From Telmatospirillum sp. J64-1 (GTDB taxonomy: Bacteria; Pseudomonadota; Alphaproteobacteria; Rhodospirillales; Magnetospirillaceae): 64,000 nucleotides of DNA. Made by a program: the position numbers and the translations under genes. The stretch spans positions 153,441 to 217,440 of the forward strand of contig NZ_SBHN01000006.1 in the NCBI RefSeq assembly GCF_006980715.1, written 5' to 3'. The notes under the pieces were generated by a model. The model had not been told where the DNA came from. It did not search any database and worked only from the letters and a program-made list of their open reading frames with translations. Shown here one piece after another: positions 12,889 to 20,743 of this stretch. Numbering within the stretch: position 1 is the stretch's first letter; every line of letters starts with the position of its first letter.

Positions 12889-14246
12889 GAGCGGTCACTT
12901 TCGGAGAGGTTGACGGAGGAACCGGAGCCACGGCCGTCGCCGGAGCGGACAGCGTGTGCGGCCATGGTCGCGCCTTGGTTGATGCCTTGCGGGCGGCGCA
13001 TCCGCTGCGCCCAGGCGGGCGGACTGCCGGCCGGGCCGGATGCTGCGGCGGCGGGATCGGCGCTCGCGCCGCCAACCGTGCCCATGGTGGAGCTGCCACC
13101 TGTCGCGCCGAATCCCGCTTTCGCGCCTTCGGAGAAGCTGGATTTGACGGATTCGCTGGCGCGCGCGGCGGCGCGTTTGAGGGGCGAGATGGCGGCCGAG
13201 CCTGTGGCCCGCGCCACACCGCCCATGCCGGAAGCGATACCGGCCGCACCGGACTGGCCGAGTGAGCCGAGGCTATAGGCAGCGGACGCCGCTCCCGCGG
13301 CGGTCGCACCGCCGCGAACGGCCGCGGCTCCACCGGACAGGGCAGCAGCGCCGCCCTTCGCCCCGAGCATGGTCGCACCACCAGCGGCGACGGCCGCGCC
13401 TCCGACCGCAAGGCCGGTTCCCACGGCCGCGCCAGCGCCAAGCTGCGGCCCGCCGGAGACGATGCCGTTGGCGATGCCGGGGCCGAAGATGCCGAGACCG
13501 AGCAGCGACAACGCGGCCAGCACGATGGCCATGGCCTCGTCGATGGTCGGGGTCTGACCGCCGAAGCCGGCCGTGAACTGGCTGAACAGGGTCGAGCCGA
13601 TGCCGATGATGACGGCGAGCACCAAGACCTTGATGCCGGAGGACACCACGTTGCCAAGCACCTTCTCGGCCATGAAGGCGGTCTTGCCGAACAGACCGAA
13701 GGGGATCAGCACGAAGCCGGCCAAGGTGGTCAGCTTGAACTCGATCAGGGTCACGAATAGCTGGATGGCGAGGATGAAGAAGGCCAGCACCACCAGTGCC
13801 CAGGCGAACAGCAAGCATGAAATTTGGATAAAATTCTCGAAGAACGCGATCCAACCCATCAGGTCGGAGATGGAATCGAGCAGCGGACGGCCGGCGTCGA
13901 GGCCGGTCTGCGCCACGCGGCCGGGCCGCATCAGGTCTTGCGCGGAAAAGCCGGTGCCCGACGCCATGAGGCCGAGGCCGGCGAAGCTCTCGAAGACGAT
14001 CCGGGCGAGGTTGTTCCAGTTGGAAATGATGTAGGCGAAGACGCCCACGAACAGGGTCTTCTTGACCAGCCGCGCGATGATGTCGTCATCCGCGCCCCAT
14101 GCCCAAAACAGCGCGGCGAGCGTCACGTCGATAACGATCAGGGTGGTGGCGATGAACGCGACCTCGCCGCCGAGCAGGCCGAACCCGCTGTCGATGTAGG
14201 AGGTGAAGACCCCGAGGAAATTGTCGATGACGCCCGTGTTGCCCAT
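12885..14246 (-). CDS. trbL: Conjugal transfer protein TrbL (VirB6-like)
   Basis: A 453-residue polytopic membrane protein. About six hydrophobic helices occupy residues 20-245 (for example GEVAFIATTLIVIDVTLAAL and CLLFAWALVVLAFFILAIQL). The C-terminal half is a long Gly/Ala/Ser-rich cytoplasmic or periplasmic tail (residues 265-453), typical of TrbL. It lies between trbK-alt and trbF in the standard operon order. It probably forms part of the inner-membrane substrate path. Confidence 0.94.
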   Translation of the reverse strand: MGNTGVIDNFLGVFTSYIDSGFGLLGGEVAFIATTLIVIDVTLAALFWAWGADDDIIARLVKKTLFVGVFAYIISNWNNLARIVFESFAGLGLMASGTGFSAQDLMRPGRVAQTGLDAGRPLLDSISDLMGWIAFFENFIQISCLLFAWALVVLAFFILAIQLFVTLIEFKLTTLAGFVLIPFGLFGKTAFMAEKVLGNVVSSGIKVLVLAVIIGIGSTLFSQFTAGFGGQTPTIDEAMAIVLAALSLLGLGIFGPGIANGIVSGGPQLGAGAAVGTGLAVGGAAVAAGGATMLGAKGGAAALSGGAAAVRGGATAAGAASAAYSLGSLGQSGAAGIASGMGGVARATGSAAISPLKRAAARASESVKSSFSEGAKAGFGATGGSSTMGTVGGASADPAAAASGPAGSPPAWAQRMRRPQGINQGATMAAHAVRSGDGRGSGSSVNLSESDRS

Positions 14247-14248
14247 GG

Positions 14249-14515
14249 TCAGCGCGCCCCGCTGCGGTCACGGCCGAGGAAACGGTCGCGGGATTCAGCC
14301 CATGCGGCGAGGCAACCCGCGTCACTCGCCGCCGCCTCGCCGAGCTGCTGGCAACGGCGCAGGGTCTCGCGCAGGGGATCGGCCGGCGGCTGGAGGGCCG
14401 GTGCGGCGGGCGGCGCGGAAGGTTCATCCTTCCGCGCCATGTCGATTGCGGTCACTGTCAAGGCAATCGCAACGAACACCACGGCCCCGAGCCGGGCCAG
14501 CATCTTGCCGTCCAT
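14249..14515 (-). CDS. Putative entry exclusion protein TrbK-alt
   Basis: An 88-residue small membrane protein with one N-terminal helix (LGAVVFVAIALTVTAIDMA, about residues 9-27) and a soluble tail with two Cys (RRCQQLGEAAASDAGCLAAW). The position between trbJ and trbL and the two-Cys tail match the alternative TrbK family. TrbK-type proteins limit redundant transfer between donor cells; that role is inferred here. Two bases separate it from the trbL start. Confidence 0.85.
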   Translation of the reverse strand: MDGKMLARLGAVVFVAIALTVTAIDMARKDEPSAPPAAPALQPPADPLRETLRRCQQLGEAAASDAGCLAAWAESRDRFLGRDRSGAR

Positions 14516-14529
14516 GGCGAGCCTCCCGG

Positions 14530-15306
14530 TCAGTTGTTGCCGTTGTTGAACATCTGCGCGTTGCCGGGTTGGTAGCCCGAACCCGGTGTGAGGAAGCGGC
14601 GGCGCTGCTCGCGGCCCTGTTCAGCGGCGGCGGCGCGTTCCGCTTCGGTCAGCGCGTCGGCGCGTCCGTTCGCCGAGATGACTGCGATCAGGTCCGAAAG
14701 CTGCTGCGACTGGAGCGCCAACAGTTGATTGCCGGCCTGCGTGGCTTGCAGCGCGCCGGTCGCGCCTTGGCTCTGGCCGACAAGCGCGGCCATCTCGGCG
14801 CGGTTGCTGTCGATATTGCCGACCGCGCCCGCCTGAACGCGCATGGCGTCCTGCAAGCCGCCGACCGTGTTCTCCCAGCGGCTCCGCGCGTCGGCGACAA
14901 GCTGGGCGTCGGTCGCCGAAAGCGAGACGTTGCCATATTGCTGCTGGAACGCTTGGTCGATCTGGCCGACCTCGAAGGCGATGTTCTGCGCTTGGCCGAG
15001 AAGCTGCTGCGTGCGCTGGACGTTCTGCTGGAGTTGCTGGAGCGACGAATACGGCAGGCTCGCCAGATTGCGGGCCTGATTGATGAGCATCTGCGCCTCG
15101 TTCTGGAGGCTCTGAATCTGGTTGTTGATCTGCTCCAGCGTCCGCGCTGCCGTGAGGACGTTTTGCGCGTAGTTGGACGGGTCATAGACGATCCGGCCGA
15201 AGCCGAATTGCGCATGGGCCGGACTTGCCAGCATGGGCGAAAGCGCGACGGGCACGGCGAGCGCCAGCGCGAGGGCCGAAGCCCCGACGATCTTGGGATA
15301 GGTCAT
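14530..15306 (-). CDS. trbJ: Conjugal transfer protein TrbJ (VirB5-like)
   Basis: A 258-residue periplasmic protein. The N-terminal signal peptide (ALALALAVPVALSPMLASPAHA) precedes FGFGRIVYDPSNYAQNVLTA. The body is strongly helical and Gln-rich (ARTLEQINNQIQSLQNEAQM, then QQLQQNVQRTQQLLGQAQN), as in TrbJ/VirB5 pilus-tip proteins. It overlaps trbE by four bases and precedes trbK-alt by 14 bases. Confidence 0.95.
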   Translation of the reverse strand: MTYPKIVGASALALALAVPVALSPMLASPAHAQFGFGRIVYDPSNYAQNVLTAARTLEQINNQIQSLQNEAQMLINQARNLASLPYSSLQQLQQNVQRTQQLLGQAQNIAFEVGQIDQAFQQQYGNVSLSATDAQLVADARSRWENTVGGLQDAMRVQAGAVGNIDSNRAEMAALVGQSQGATGALQATQAGNQLLALQSQQLSDLIAVISANGRADALTEAERAAAAEQGREQRRRFLTPGSGYQPGNAQMFNNGNN

Positions 15307-17795
15307 GGAAGAATCTCCTGTGTGGGATGGTTATCGAGCCGGGCCGGCGCGGCGGATTCCGGCCGGTCGGCAAGATTGGTGAGGTTCGGGATCAGGTCGG
15401 CCGCCCATTCGACGCCGCGCGCCCGTAGCCATGCGGCGAGGAAACCGTCGCGGCCGTGTTCGGCGACGATCTGCGCAATGAGCGTCTGGTCCGATTTGGC
15501 GGACGCGGCGCAGAGCGCGAGGCCGACTTCGGAAAGGCTAAGCTCGAACAGGCGATTGCCTCTGCGGCTCTGGCAGTAATAATCCCGCTTGGGCGTGGAC
15601 CGTGCCAGAATCTCGATCTGGCGGTCATTGAGGCCAAAGCGGCGATAGATGGCCGTGATTTGCGGCTCGATGGCCCGCTCGTTCGGCAGCAAGAGCCGCG
15701 TCGGGCAGCTCTCGATGATCGCGGGCGCGATGTTGCTGCCGTCAATGTCGGACAGGCTTTGCGTGGCGAAGATGACCGATGCGTTTTTCTTGCGGAGCGT
15801 TTTCAGCCATTCGCGGAGCTGGCCGGCGAACCCCTCATCGTCCAGCGCAAGCCAGCCCTCGTCGATGATGAGCAGCGTCGGGCGGCCGTCGAGCCGGTCG
15901 CCGATGCGATGGAACAGATAGGCCAGCACGGCCGGGGCCGCGCCGGTCCCGACCAGCCCCTCGATCTCGAAGGCTTGCACATCGGCCGAGCCGAGATGTT
16001 CGGCTTCGGCGTCCAGCAGCCGGCCATAGGCACCGCCGACGCAGAACGGCCGGAGCGCCTGTTTCAGATCGTTGGATTGCAGCAGCACGGCAAGGCCGGT
16101 GATGGTACGTTCCTCGACCGGCGCGGACGCAAGCGAAGTCAACGCCGTCCAAAGATGCTCCTTTACCTCCGGCGTGATGGCGACGCCCTCGCGCATGAGG
16201 ATGGCGGCGATCCAGTCGCCAGCCCATGCCCGTTCATAGGTGTCGTGGATGCGGGCGAGCGGCTGGAGCGAAACGGACGCCTCGGCTCCTTCTGTCAGTC
16301 CACCGCCAAGGTCATGCCAGTCGCCGCCCATGGCGAGCGACGCAGCGCGGATGCTGCCGCCGAAGTCGAAGGCGAAGACTTGGCTAGCCTCATAGCGGCG
16401 GAACTGGAGCGCCATTAGCGCCAGCAGCACGGATTTTCCCGCGCCTGTGGGGCCGACGACAAGGGTATGGCCCACATCGCCGACATGGAGGGAAAACCGG
16501 AACGGGGTAGAGCCTTCGGTCTTTGCATAGAGCAGAGGGGGCGCACCGAAATGCTCGTCCCGTTCCGGCCCCGCCCACACCGCTGAAAGCGGGATCATGT
16601 GGGCGAGATTCAAAGTGCTGATGGGCGGCTGGCGGACATTCGCGTAGGCGTGTCCGGGCAGGCTGCCGAGCCATGCGTCAACCGCGTTGACGGTCTCCGC
16701 CATGGCGGTGAAGTCGCGGCCCTGAACGATCTTCTCGACCAGGCGCAGCTTCTCGTCGGCTAGGCGCGGGTCGGCATCCCATACGGTGACGGTGGCCGTG
16801 ACGTAGGCTATGCCCGCCACGTCCGCGCCGAGTTCCTGCAAGGCCATGTCGGCGTCAAGCGCCTTGTTCGCGGCATCGGTATCAACGAGCGCAGATTGCT
16901 CGTTGGTCATCACCTCTTTCAGAATCGCGGCGATGCTCTTGCGCTTCGCAAACCACTGGCGGCGGATGCGGGTCAGCAGCCGCGTGGCGTCAGTCTTGTC
17001 GAGCAGGATCGCCCGCGTGCTCCACCGATAGGGGAACGGCAGGCGGTTCATCTCGTCCAGCAGGCCGGGGGTGGTCGTGCTAGGGAATCCCACGATGGTC
17101 AGGACGCGCAGATGCGCGCCGCCAAGGCGCGGCTCCAGCCCGCCGGTCAAGGGCTGGTCGGCGAGCAGCACGTCGAGGTGCATGGGCACCTCGGGCACGC
17201 GCACGCGATGCCGGTTCGTGGAAATCGTCGAATGCAGGTAGGTCAGCGTCTCGGCGTCATCGAGCCAACGGCATTCCGGCATGAAGCCGTCGAGCAGCGC
17301 CAGAACGCGGTCGGTGCGGTCGATGAAGCCGCGCAGCAGCTCCCACGGATCGACGCCGGATTGCTCGCGGCCCTCGTAGAGCCAGGTTTCGGCGCGGGCG
17401 GCTTCCTCGGCCGGGGGCAGATAGAGGAAGGTCAGGAAATAGCCGGACACGAAATGCGCGCCCGCTTCCTCGAAACCGGCTTTCCGCTCTGCATCGACCA
17501 GTGCCGACGCGGGATCGGGAAAGGTGCTGTCGGGATAGGTCGCGGCTTCGCTTCGCTGCGCCTCGACGAAGATGCTCCAGCCGGAGCCGAGGCGGCGCAC
17601 CGCATTGTTGATGCGGCCGGCGACGGCGACCAGCTCGGCCGCGACGGCGGAGTCCAGATCGGGACCGCGAAACTTCGCGGTGCGCTGGAACGAGCCGTCC
17701 TTGTTCAAGACGACGCCCGAGCCGACCAGCGCGGCCCAGGGCAGATAGTCGGCGAGCCGGGCGGCGGTGCGGCGGTATTCGGCAAGGTTCATCAT
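15303..17795 (-). CDS. trbE: Conjugal transfer ATPase TrbE (VirB4-like)
   Basis: An 830-residue cytoplasmic ATPase energising channel and pilus assembly. The N-terminal domain begins MMNLAEYRRTAARLADYLPW. Walker A is VVGPTGAGKSVLL near residue 448, and Walker B is LLIIDEGWLALDD near residue 650, followed by the SVIFATQSLSDI motif. I use the ATG at 17795; a second ATG follows directly, and the upstream frame to 17858 overlaps trbD. It overlaps trbJ by four bases. Confidence 0.95.
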   Translation of the reverse strand: MMNLAEYRRTAARLADYLPWAALVGSGVVLNKDGSFQRTAKFRGPDLDSAVAAELVAVAGRINNAVRRLGSGWSIFVEAQRSEAATYPDSTFPDPASALVDAERKAGFEEAGAHFVSGYFLTFLYLPPAEEAARAETWLYEGREQSGVDPWELLRGFIDRTDRVLALLDGFMPECRWLDDAETLTYLHSTISTNRHRVRVPEVPMHLDVLLADQPLTGGLEPRLGGAHLRVLTIVGFPSTTTPGLLDEMNRLPFPYRWSTRAILLDKTDATRLLTRIRRQWFAKRKSIAAILKEVMTNEQSALVDTDAANKALDADMALQELGADVAGIAYVTATVTVWDADPRLADEKLRLVEKIVQGRDFTAMAETVNAVDAWLGSLPGHAYANVRQPPISTLNLAHMIPLSAVWAGPERDEHFGAPPLLYAKTEGSTPFRFSLHVGDVGHTLVVGPTGAGKSVLLALMALQFRRYEASQVFAFDFGGSIRAASLAMGGDWHDLGGGLTEGAEASVSLQPLARIHDTYERAWAGDWIAAILMREGVAITPEVKEHLWTALTSLASAPVEERTITGLAVLLQSNDLKQALRPFCVGGAYGRLLDAEAEHLGSADVQAFEIEGLVGTGAAPAVLAYLFHRIGDRLDGRPTLLIIDEGWLALDDEGFAGQLREWLKTLRKKNASVIFATQSLSDIDGSNIAPAIIESCPTRLLLPNERAIEPQITAIYRRFGLNDRQIEILARSTPKRDYYCQSRRGNRLFELSLSEVGLALCAASAKSDQTLIAQIVAEHGRDGFLAAWLRARGVEWAADLIPNLTNLADRPESAAPARLDNHPTQEILP

Positions 17796-17805
17796 GGCCG
17801 CGCCC

Positions 17806-18090
17806 TCACACCGCCAGATGACCGGGGATGCGCAGATGCCTGCGCCCGACCTCGACAAAGAGCGGGTCGCGCTTCGCCGCCCACACGGCTGCGAAATGGC
17901 CGATGGCCCAGATGGCGAGGCCGACCAGCCAGAGGCGCAGGCCGAGGCCCACGGCCCCGGCCAGCGTGCCGTTCATGATGGCGATGGCGCGCGGTGCGCC
18001 GCCGAGCAAAATATGCTCGGTCAGCGCCCTGTGGACCGGGATCGAAAATCCCGGCACCGCGTCGAGCTGTTCGAGACCGCCCGCCATCAA
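17806..18090 (-). CDS. trbD: Conjugal transfer protein TrbD (VirB3-like)
   Basis: A 94-residue membrane protein with one to two helices at about residues 36-66 (AIMNGTLAGAVGLGLRLWLV, then GLAIWAIGHFAAVWAAKRDP). The family hallmarks PGFSIPVHRALTEHILLGGAPR and RDPLFVEVGRRHL are both present. It overlaps the trbC stop codon by four bases and precedes trbE, the VirB3-VirB4 pairing seen in every P-type system. Confidence 0.93.
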   Translation of the reverse strand: MMAGGLEQLDAVPGFSIPVHRALTEHILLGGAPRAIAIMNGTLAGAVGLGLRLWLVGLAIWAIGHFAAVWAAKRDPLFVEVGRRHLRIPGHLAV

Positions 18091-18419
18091 ACGAGCGCCC
18101 CGCCGCCGAACGAGAAGAAAGACAGGAAGAAGGAACTGGCCGCAAAGGCGATGCTGAGTCCGAAAACGATCTGGATCAGCTTGCGGAAGCCGCCGCCCGT
18201 ATCGCCGAAGGCCAGGGTCAGGCCGGTGACGATAATGATGATGACGGCGATGATCTTGGCGACCGGCCCCTCAATGGACTGGAGGATGCTTTCGAGGGGT
18301 GCTTCCCACGGCATCGACGAGCCGGACGCATGGGCGGCCGGTGCGAGCATGAGGCTGATGACAAGGGTGGATGCGGCGGTCGTGGCGAAGCGATAGCCGC
18401 GCGTGAGCGTGCGGATCAT
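18087..18419 (-). CDS. trbC: Conjugal pilin TrbC (VirB2-like)
   Basis: A 110-residue prepilin: an N-terminal signal sequence ending near AHASGSSMPWEAPLESIL and two hydrophobic helices (IIAVIIIIVTGLTLAFGD and IVFGLSIAFAASSFFLSFF) separated by a short polar loop. This is the organisation of VirB2/TrbC pilins, which in IncP systems are cyclised by TraF; a TraF-type protease is encoded at 43266-43811. It overlaps trbB and trbD by four bases each. Confidence 0.93.
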   Translation of the reverse strand: MIRTLTRGYRFATTAASTLVISLMLAPAAHASGSSMPWEAPLESILQSIEGPVAKIIAVIIIIVTGLTLAFGDTGGGFRKLIQIVFGLSIAFAASSFFLSFFSFGGGALV

Positions 18420-19411
18420 GAAGATTCTCCTGTGCTGGTGGGGATTGCCAATGGGCTGGGATGTGTGATGCGGTAGTCGCCGTCCGGCCCCAGCCCTTCG
18501 ATGCGGGCGAGTTCGGCCAGCCGGCGCGCGGAACCGCGCCCGGACAGGACAGCAACAAGGTCGATGGTCTCCGCGATCAGCGCGCGGGGGACGGTGACGA
18601 CAGCCTCTTGAATGAGCTGTTCAAGCCGGCGCAGCGCGCCGATGCCGGTGCCGGCATGGATGGTGCCGATGCCGCCGGGGTGCCCCGTGCCCCACGCTTT
18701 TAGAAGGTCGAGGGCTTCGGAACCACGCACCTCGCCGATGGGGATGCGGTCGGGGCGTAGGCGCAGCGAGGACCGCACCAGATCGGAAAGCGTTGCGACG
18801 CCATCCTTCGTCCGCATGGCGACGAGATTTTCCGCGCGGCATTGCAGCTCGCGCGTGTCCTCGATGATGACGACGCGATCCGCGCCCTTCGCCACCTCGG
18901 CGAGCAAGGCGTTGACCAAAGTGGTTTTGCCCGTGCTGGTGCCGCCAGAGACGAGGATGTTGGCGCGGGCTGTGACGGCTTCGCGCAGCGTGTCCGCCTG
19001 GTCGGCGGTCATGATGCCGGCGGCCACATAGTCGTCGAGGCCGAACACCGCGACGGCCGGCTTGCGGATGGCGAAGGTCGGCGCGGCGACTACGGGCGGC
19101 AACAGGCCCTCGAACCGTTCGCCGGTCTCCGGCAGTTCCGCCGACACGCGAGGGCTGCGCGTATGCACCTCCGCGCCGACATGGTGCGCGACGAGCCGAA
19201 CGATGCGCTCGCCATCGGCGGCGGACAGGCGCTCGCCCGTGTCGGCCAGCCCTTCGGACAGACGGTCCACCCAAAGGCGACCATCCGGGTTCAACATCAC
19301 CTCGACCACGGCCGGGTCTTCGAGAAGCTGGCCGATGGACGGCCCGAGCGCGGTGCGCAGCATGCGTGCGCCGCGTGCGATGGCTTCCGGTCTTTGGTGG
19401 TTGGTGGTCAT
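18416..19411 (-). CDS. trbB: Conjugal transfer ATPase TrbB (VirB11-like)
   Basis: A 331-residue secretion ATPase, first gene of the trb operon. The Walker A motif is [17 protein letters not shown] near residue 155, followed by an Asp box ([11 protein letters not shown]), a Walker B-like [14 protein letters not shown] and a His box ([16 protein letters not shown]). I start at the ATG at 19411 ([18 protein letters not shown]); an in-frame start 36 bases upstream is possible. A 22-base repeat, also present before traG, lies about 120 bases upstream. Confidence 0.94.
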   Translation of the reverse strand: MTTNHQRPEAIARGARMLRTALGPSIGQLLEDPAVVEVMLNPDGRLWVDRLSEGLADTGERLSAADGERIVRLVAHHVGAEVHTRSPRVSAELPETGERFEGLLPPVVAAPTFAIRKPAVAVFGLDDYVAAGIMTADQADTLREAVTARANILVSGGTSTGKTTLVNALLAEVAKGADRVVIIEDTRELQCRAENLVAMRTKDGVATLSDLVRSSLRLRPDRIPIGEVRGSEALDLLKAWGTGHPGGIGTIHAGTGIGALRRLEQLIQEAVVTVPRALIAETIDLVAVLSGRGSARRLAELARIEGLGPDGDYRITHPSPLAIPTSTGESS

Positions 19412-19528
19412 GTCGGCCCCGACTTCTGGTGGGGACGCGACAGGCAATCCCCGGATCGGGGTCGATTAAGAGAGGCCGAAATCCAGCCGGTTCAACAAGT
19501 ATCTAAGTGCGTGCGGGCATCGGCGGCC

Positions 19529-19550
19529 ATCGGCGGCAAATAGGACGGGT
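19529..19550. repeat. 22-bp direct repeat, copy 1 (upstream of trbB)
   Basis: Twenty-two bases beginning ATCGGCGGCAAATAGG, identical to 22830-22851. It lies 118 bases upstream of the trbB ATG, in the gap between the DUF2442 gene and the trb operon. The other copy lies 98 bases upstream of traG in the same orientation. A shared regulator-binding or promoter element for both transfer operons is inferred. Confidence 0.7.
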
Positions 19551-19603
19551 TGTGTTGTCGTAGTTTCGAGGGTGCGCGCGCAGGATCGGCGGCGATTGGC
19601 GCT

Positions 19604-20011
19604 TTACCGATTCGCCGCCTTGCGTGGGCGCCCGCCCTTGGCTCCGTTCGCGCGGGACGCGGCGGCCTTGGCCGCCGAGGTCGCTTGCCCGGCGCGGCGG
19701 ACCATCCATGCCTTCGTGCCGAAGAGGCCCGCCATCAGGCCCGGCAGAGAAAGGTCAACGTCCAGTTCCTCCCAATGCAGGCCATAGCCCCGGCCGAGGA
19801 TTTCGACGGCGGCGAGCTGGTCGTCGGACGCGGCCTCAAGCCCCTGCGCCAGACGTGGCGGAAAGGCGAAGGTGCAACCGTTCTCAAGATCGACGATCAC
19901 GCGACCGGAAGAGCGGTCATAGCGCGCAGCCGCCGCACGCGGCTCGTTGGCGTGTGCGGCGCAGCCCCGCTCCAGCGCGGCGTCGATTGCGGTATCGGTC
20001 AGGTCAACCAT
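19604..20011 (-). CDS. DUF2442 protein
   Basis: A 135-residue protein. The central part (about residues 28-95) has the DUF2442 pattern: ARYDRSSGRVIVDLENGCTF, FPPRLAQGLE and LGRGYGLHWEELDVDLSLPG. The tail is basic and Ala-rich (RRAGQATSAAKAAASRANGA), which suggests nucleic-acid contact. It overlaps the DUF4160 gene by eight bases. DUF4160/DUF2442 pairs occur widely on mobile elements and are suspected toxin-antitoxin-like modules; that is inference for this pair. Confidence 0.82.
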   Translation of the reverse strand: MVDLTDTAIDAALERGCAAHANEPRAAAARYDRSSGRVIVDLENGCTFAFPPRLAQGLEAASDDQLAAVEILGRGYGLHWEELDVDLSLPGLMAGLFGTKAWMVRRAGQATSAAKAAASRANGAKGGRPRKAANR

Positions 20012-20243
20012 GTATCTCTCTCCATCGCGCCAGGAACACGTCCCTGTGTTCGGTCACGACGGCCATCGCGCGGCGCACCTCGTTCCGCTTCATGTCCTCC
20101 GCCCAGACCAGTTCCGGTCCGCCATCGGGTCCGGTCAGATTGATCTTGGCGTGGCCATCGCCGAACACATGCACATGGGCAGGCTCGTGGTCGTCGGTGT
20201 AGATGACGATGCGCAGCCCATGCGCGCGGTGGATCGTAACCAT
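20004..20243 (-). CDS. DUF4160 protein
   Basis: A 79-residue protein of the DUF4160 family, recognised from GLRIVIYTDDHEPAHVHVFG with its HxHVFGDGHAKI pattern and the C-terminal helix RRAMAVVTEHRDVFLARWRE. It is encoded directly upstream of, and overlapping with, a DUF2442 protein. The two are likely co-expressed as a small regulatory or toxin-antitoxin-like unit. The AT-rich stretch just upstream (around 20244-20262) may be its promoter. Confidence 0.83.
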   Translation of the reverse strand: MVTIHRAHGLRIVIYTDDHEPAHVHVFGDGHAKINLTGPDGGPELVWAEDMKRNEVRRAMAVVTEHRDVFLARWREIHG

Positions 20244-20259
20244 AGAACCAGATAACCTA

Positions 20260-20733
20260 TCACGATGGGTTTTTCAAGGAATCATCGGCAGCCATCTCGC
20301 CGACCGCGCCATCCTGCATGGATAGTGCGGGCATGTCGCGGGACAGTTCCTTGAGAAACCTGTCGCCCGTCGCAAGGCGCTTGCCGAGGGTCAGCATGAA
20401 GCCCTCGAACCGCTCGACGCCCTTGGCGCGCGCCGAGGCTTGCGCCGTATCTGCCAGCGGCGGGGTGATGGTCAACCAGAAATGGACGAACAGCGCGACG
20501 GTCTCGCCGAGCACGGCGAGATCTACGTCGAGCGTGTCGATCTGGCGGCCGAGCCTGTCCAGGCGGCGCGACATGGCCGCCTCCAGCCGATCCGCCGCGT
20601 CGCCGGACAGGAAGGAAGCTACGGCGGCCTCGACGATGGCGGATTTCGACACTTGCCGGCGCAGGGCCAACATCTCGACCTGTTCGAGCAGTTCCGGGTC
20701 GAAATAGACGTTCATGCGGGTGCGGGTGGTCAT
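20260..20733 (-). CDS. CopG-family (ribbon-helix-helix) protein
   Basis: A 157-residue protein with an N-terminal RHH DNA-binding motif (RMNVYFDPELLEQVEMLALR, then RQVSKSAIVEAAVASFL, about residues 5-45). A longer C-terminal helical part contains DRLGRQIDTLDVDLAVLGET and a hydrophobic stretch ALFVHFWLTITPPL. The ATG at 20733 is preferred because AAGGA lies just upstream; it begins 10 bases after the traG stop. Similar proteins follow traG in related elements and may act in the relaxosome or in regulation. Confidence 0.82.
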   Translation of the reverse strand: MTTRTRMNVYFDPELLEQVEMLALRRQVSKSAIVEAAVASFLSGDAADRLEAAMSRRLDRLGRQIDTLDVDLAVLGETVALFVHFWLTITPPLADTAQASARAKGVERFEGFMLTLGKRLATGDRFLKELSRDMPALSMQDGAVGEMAADDSLKNPS

Positions 20734-20743
20734 GGGCGTTCCT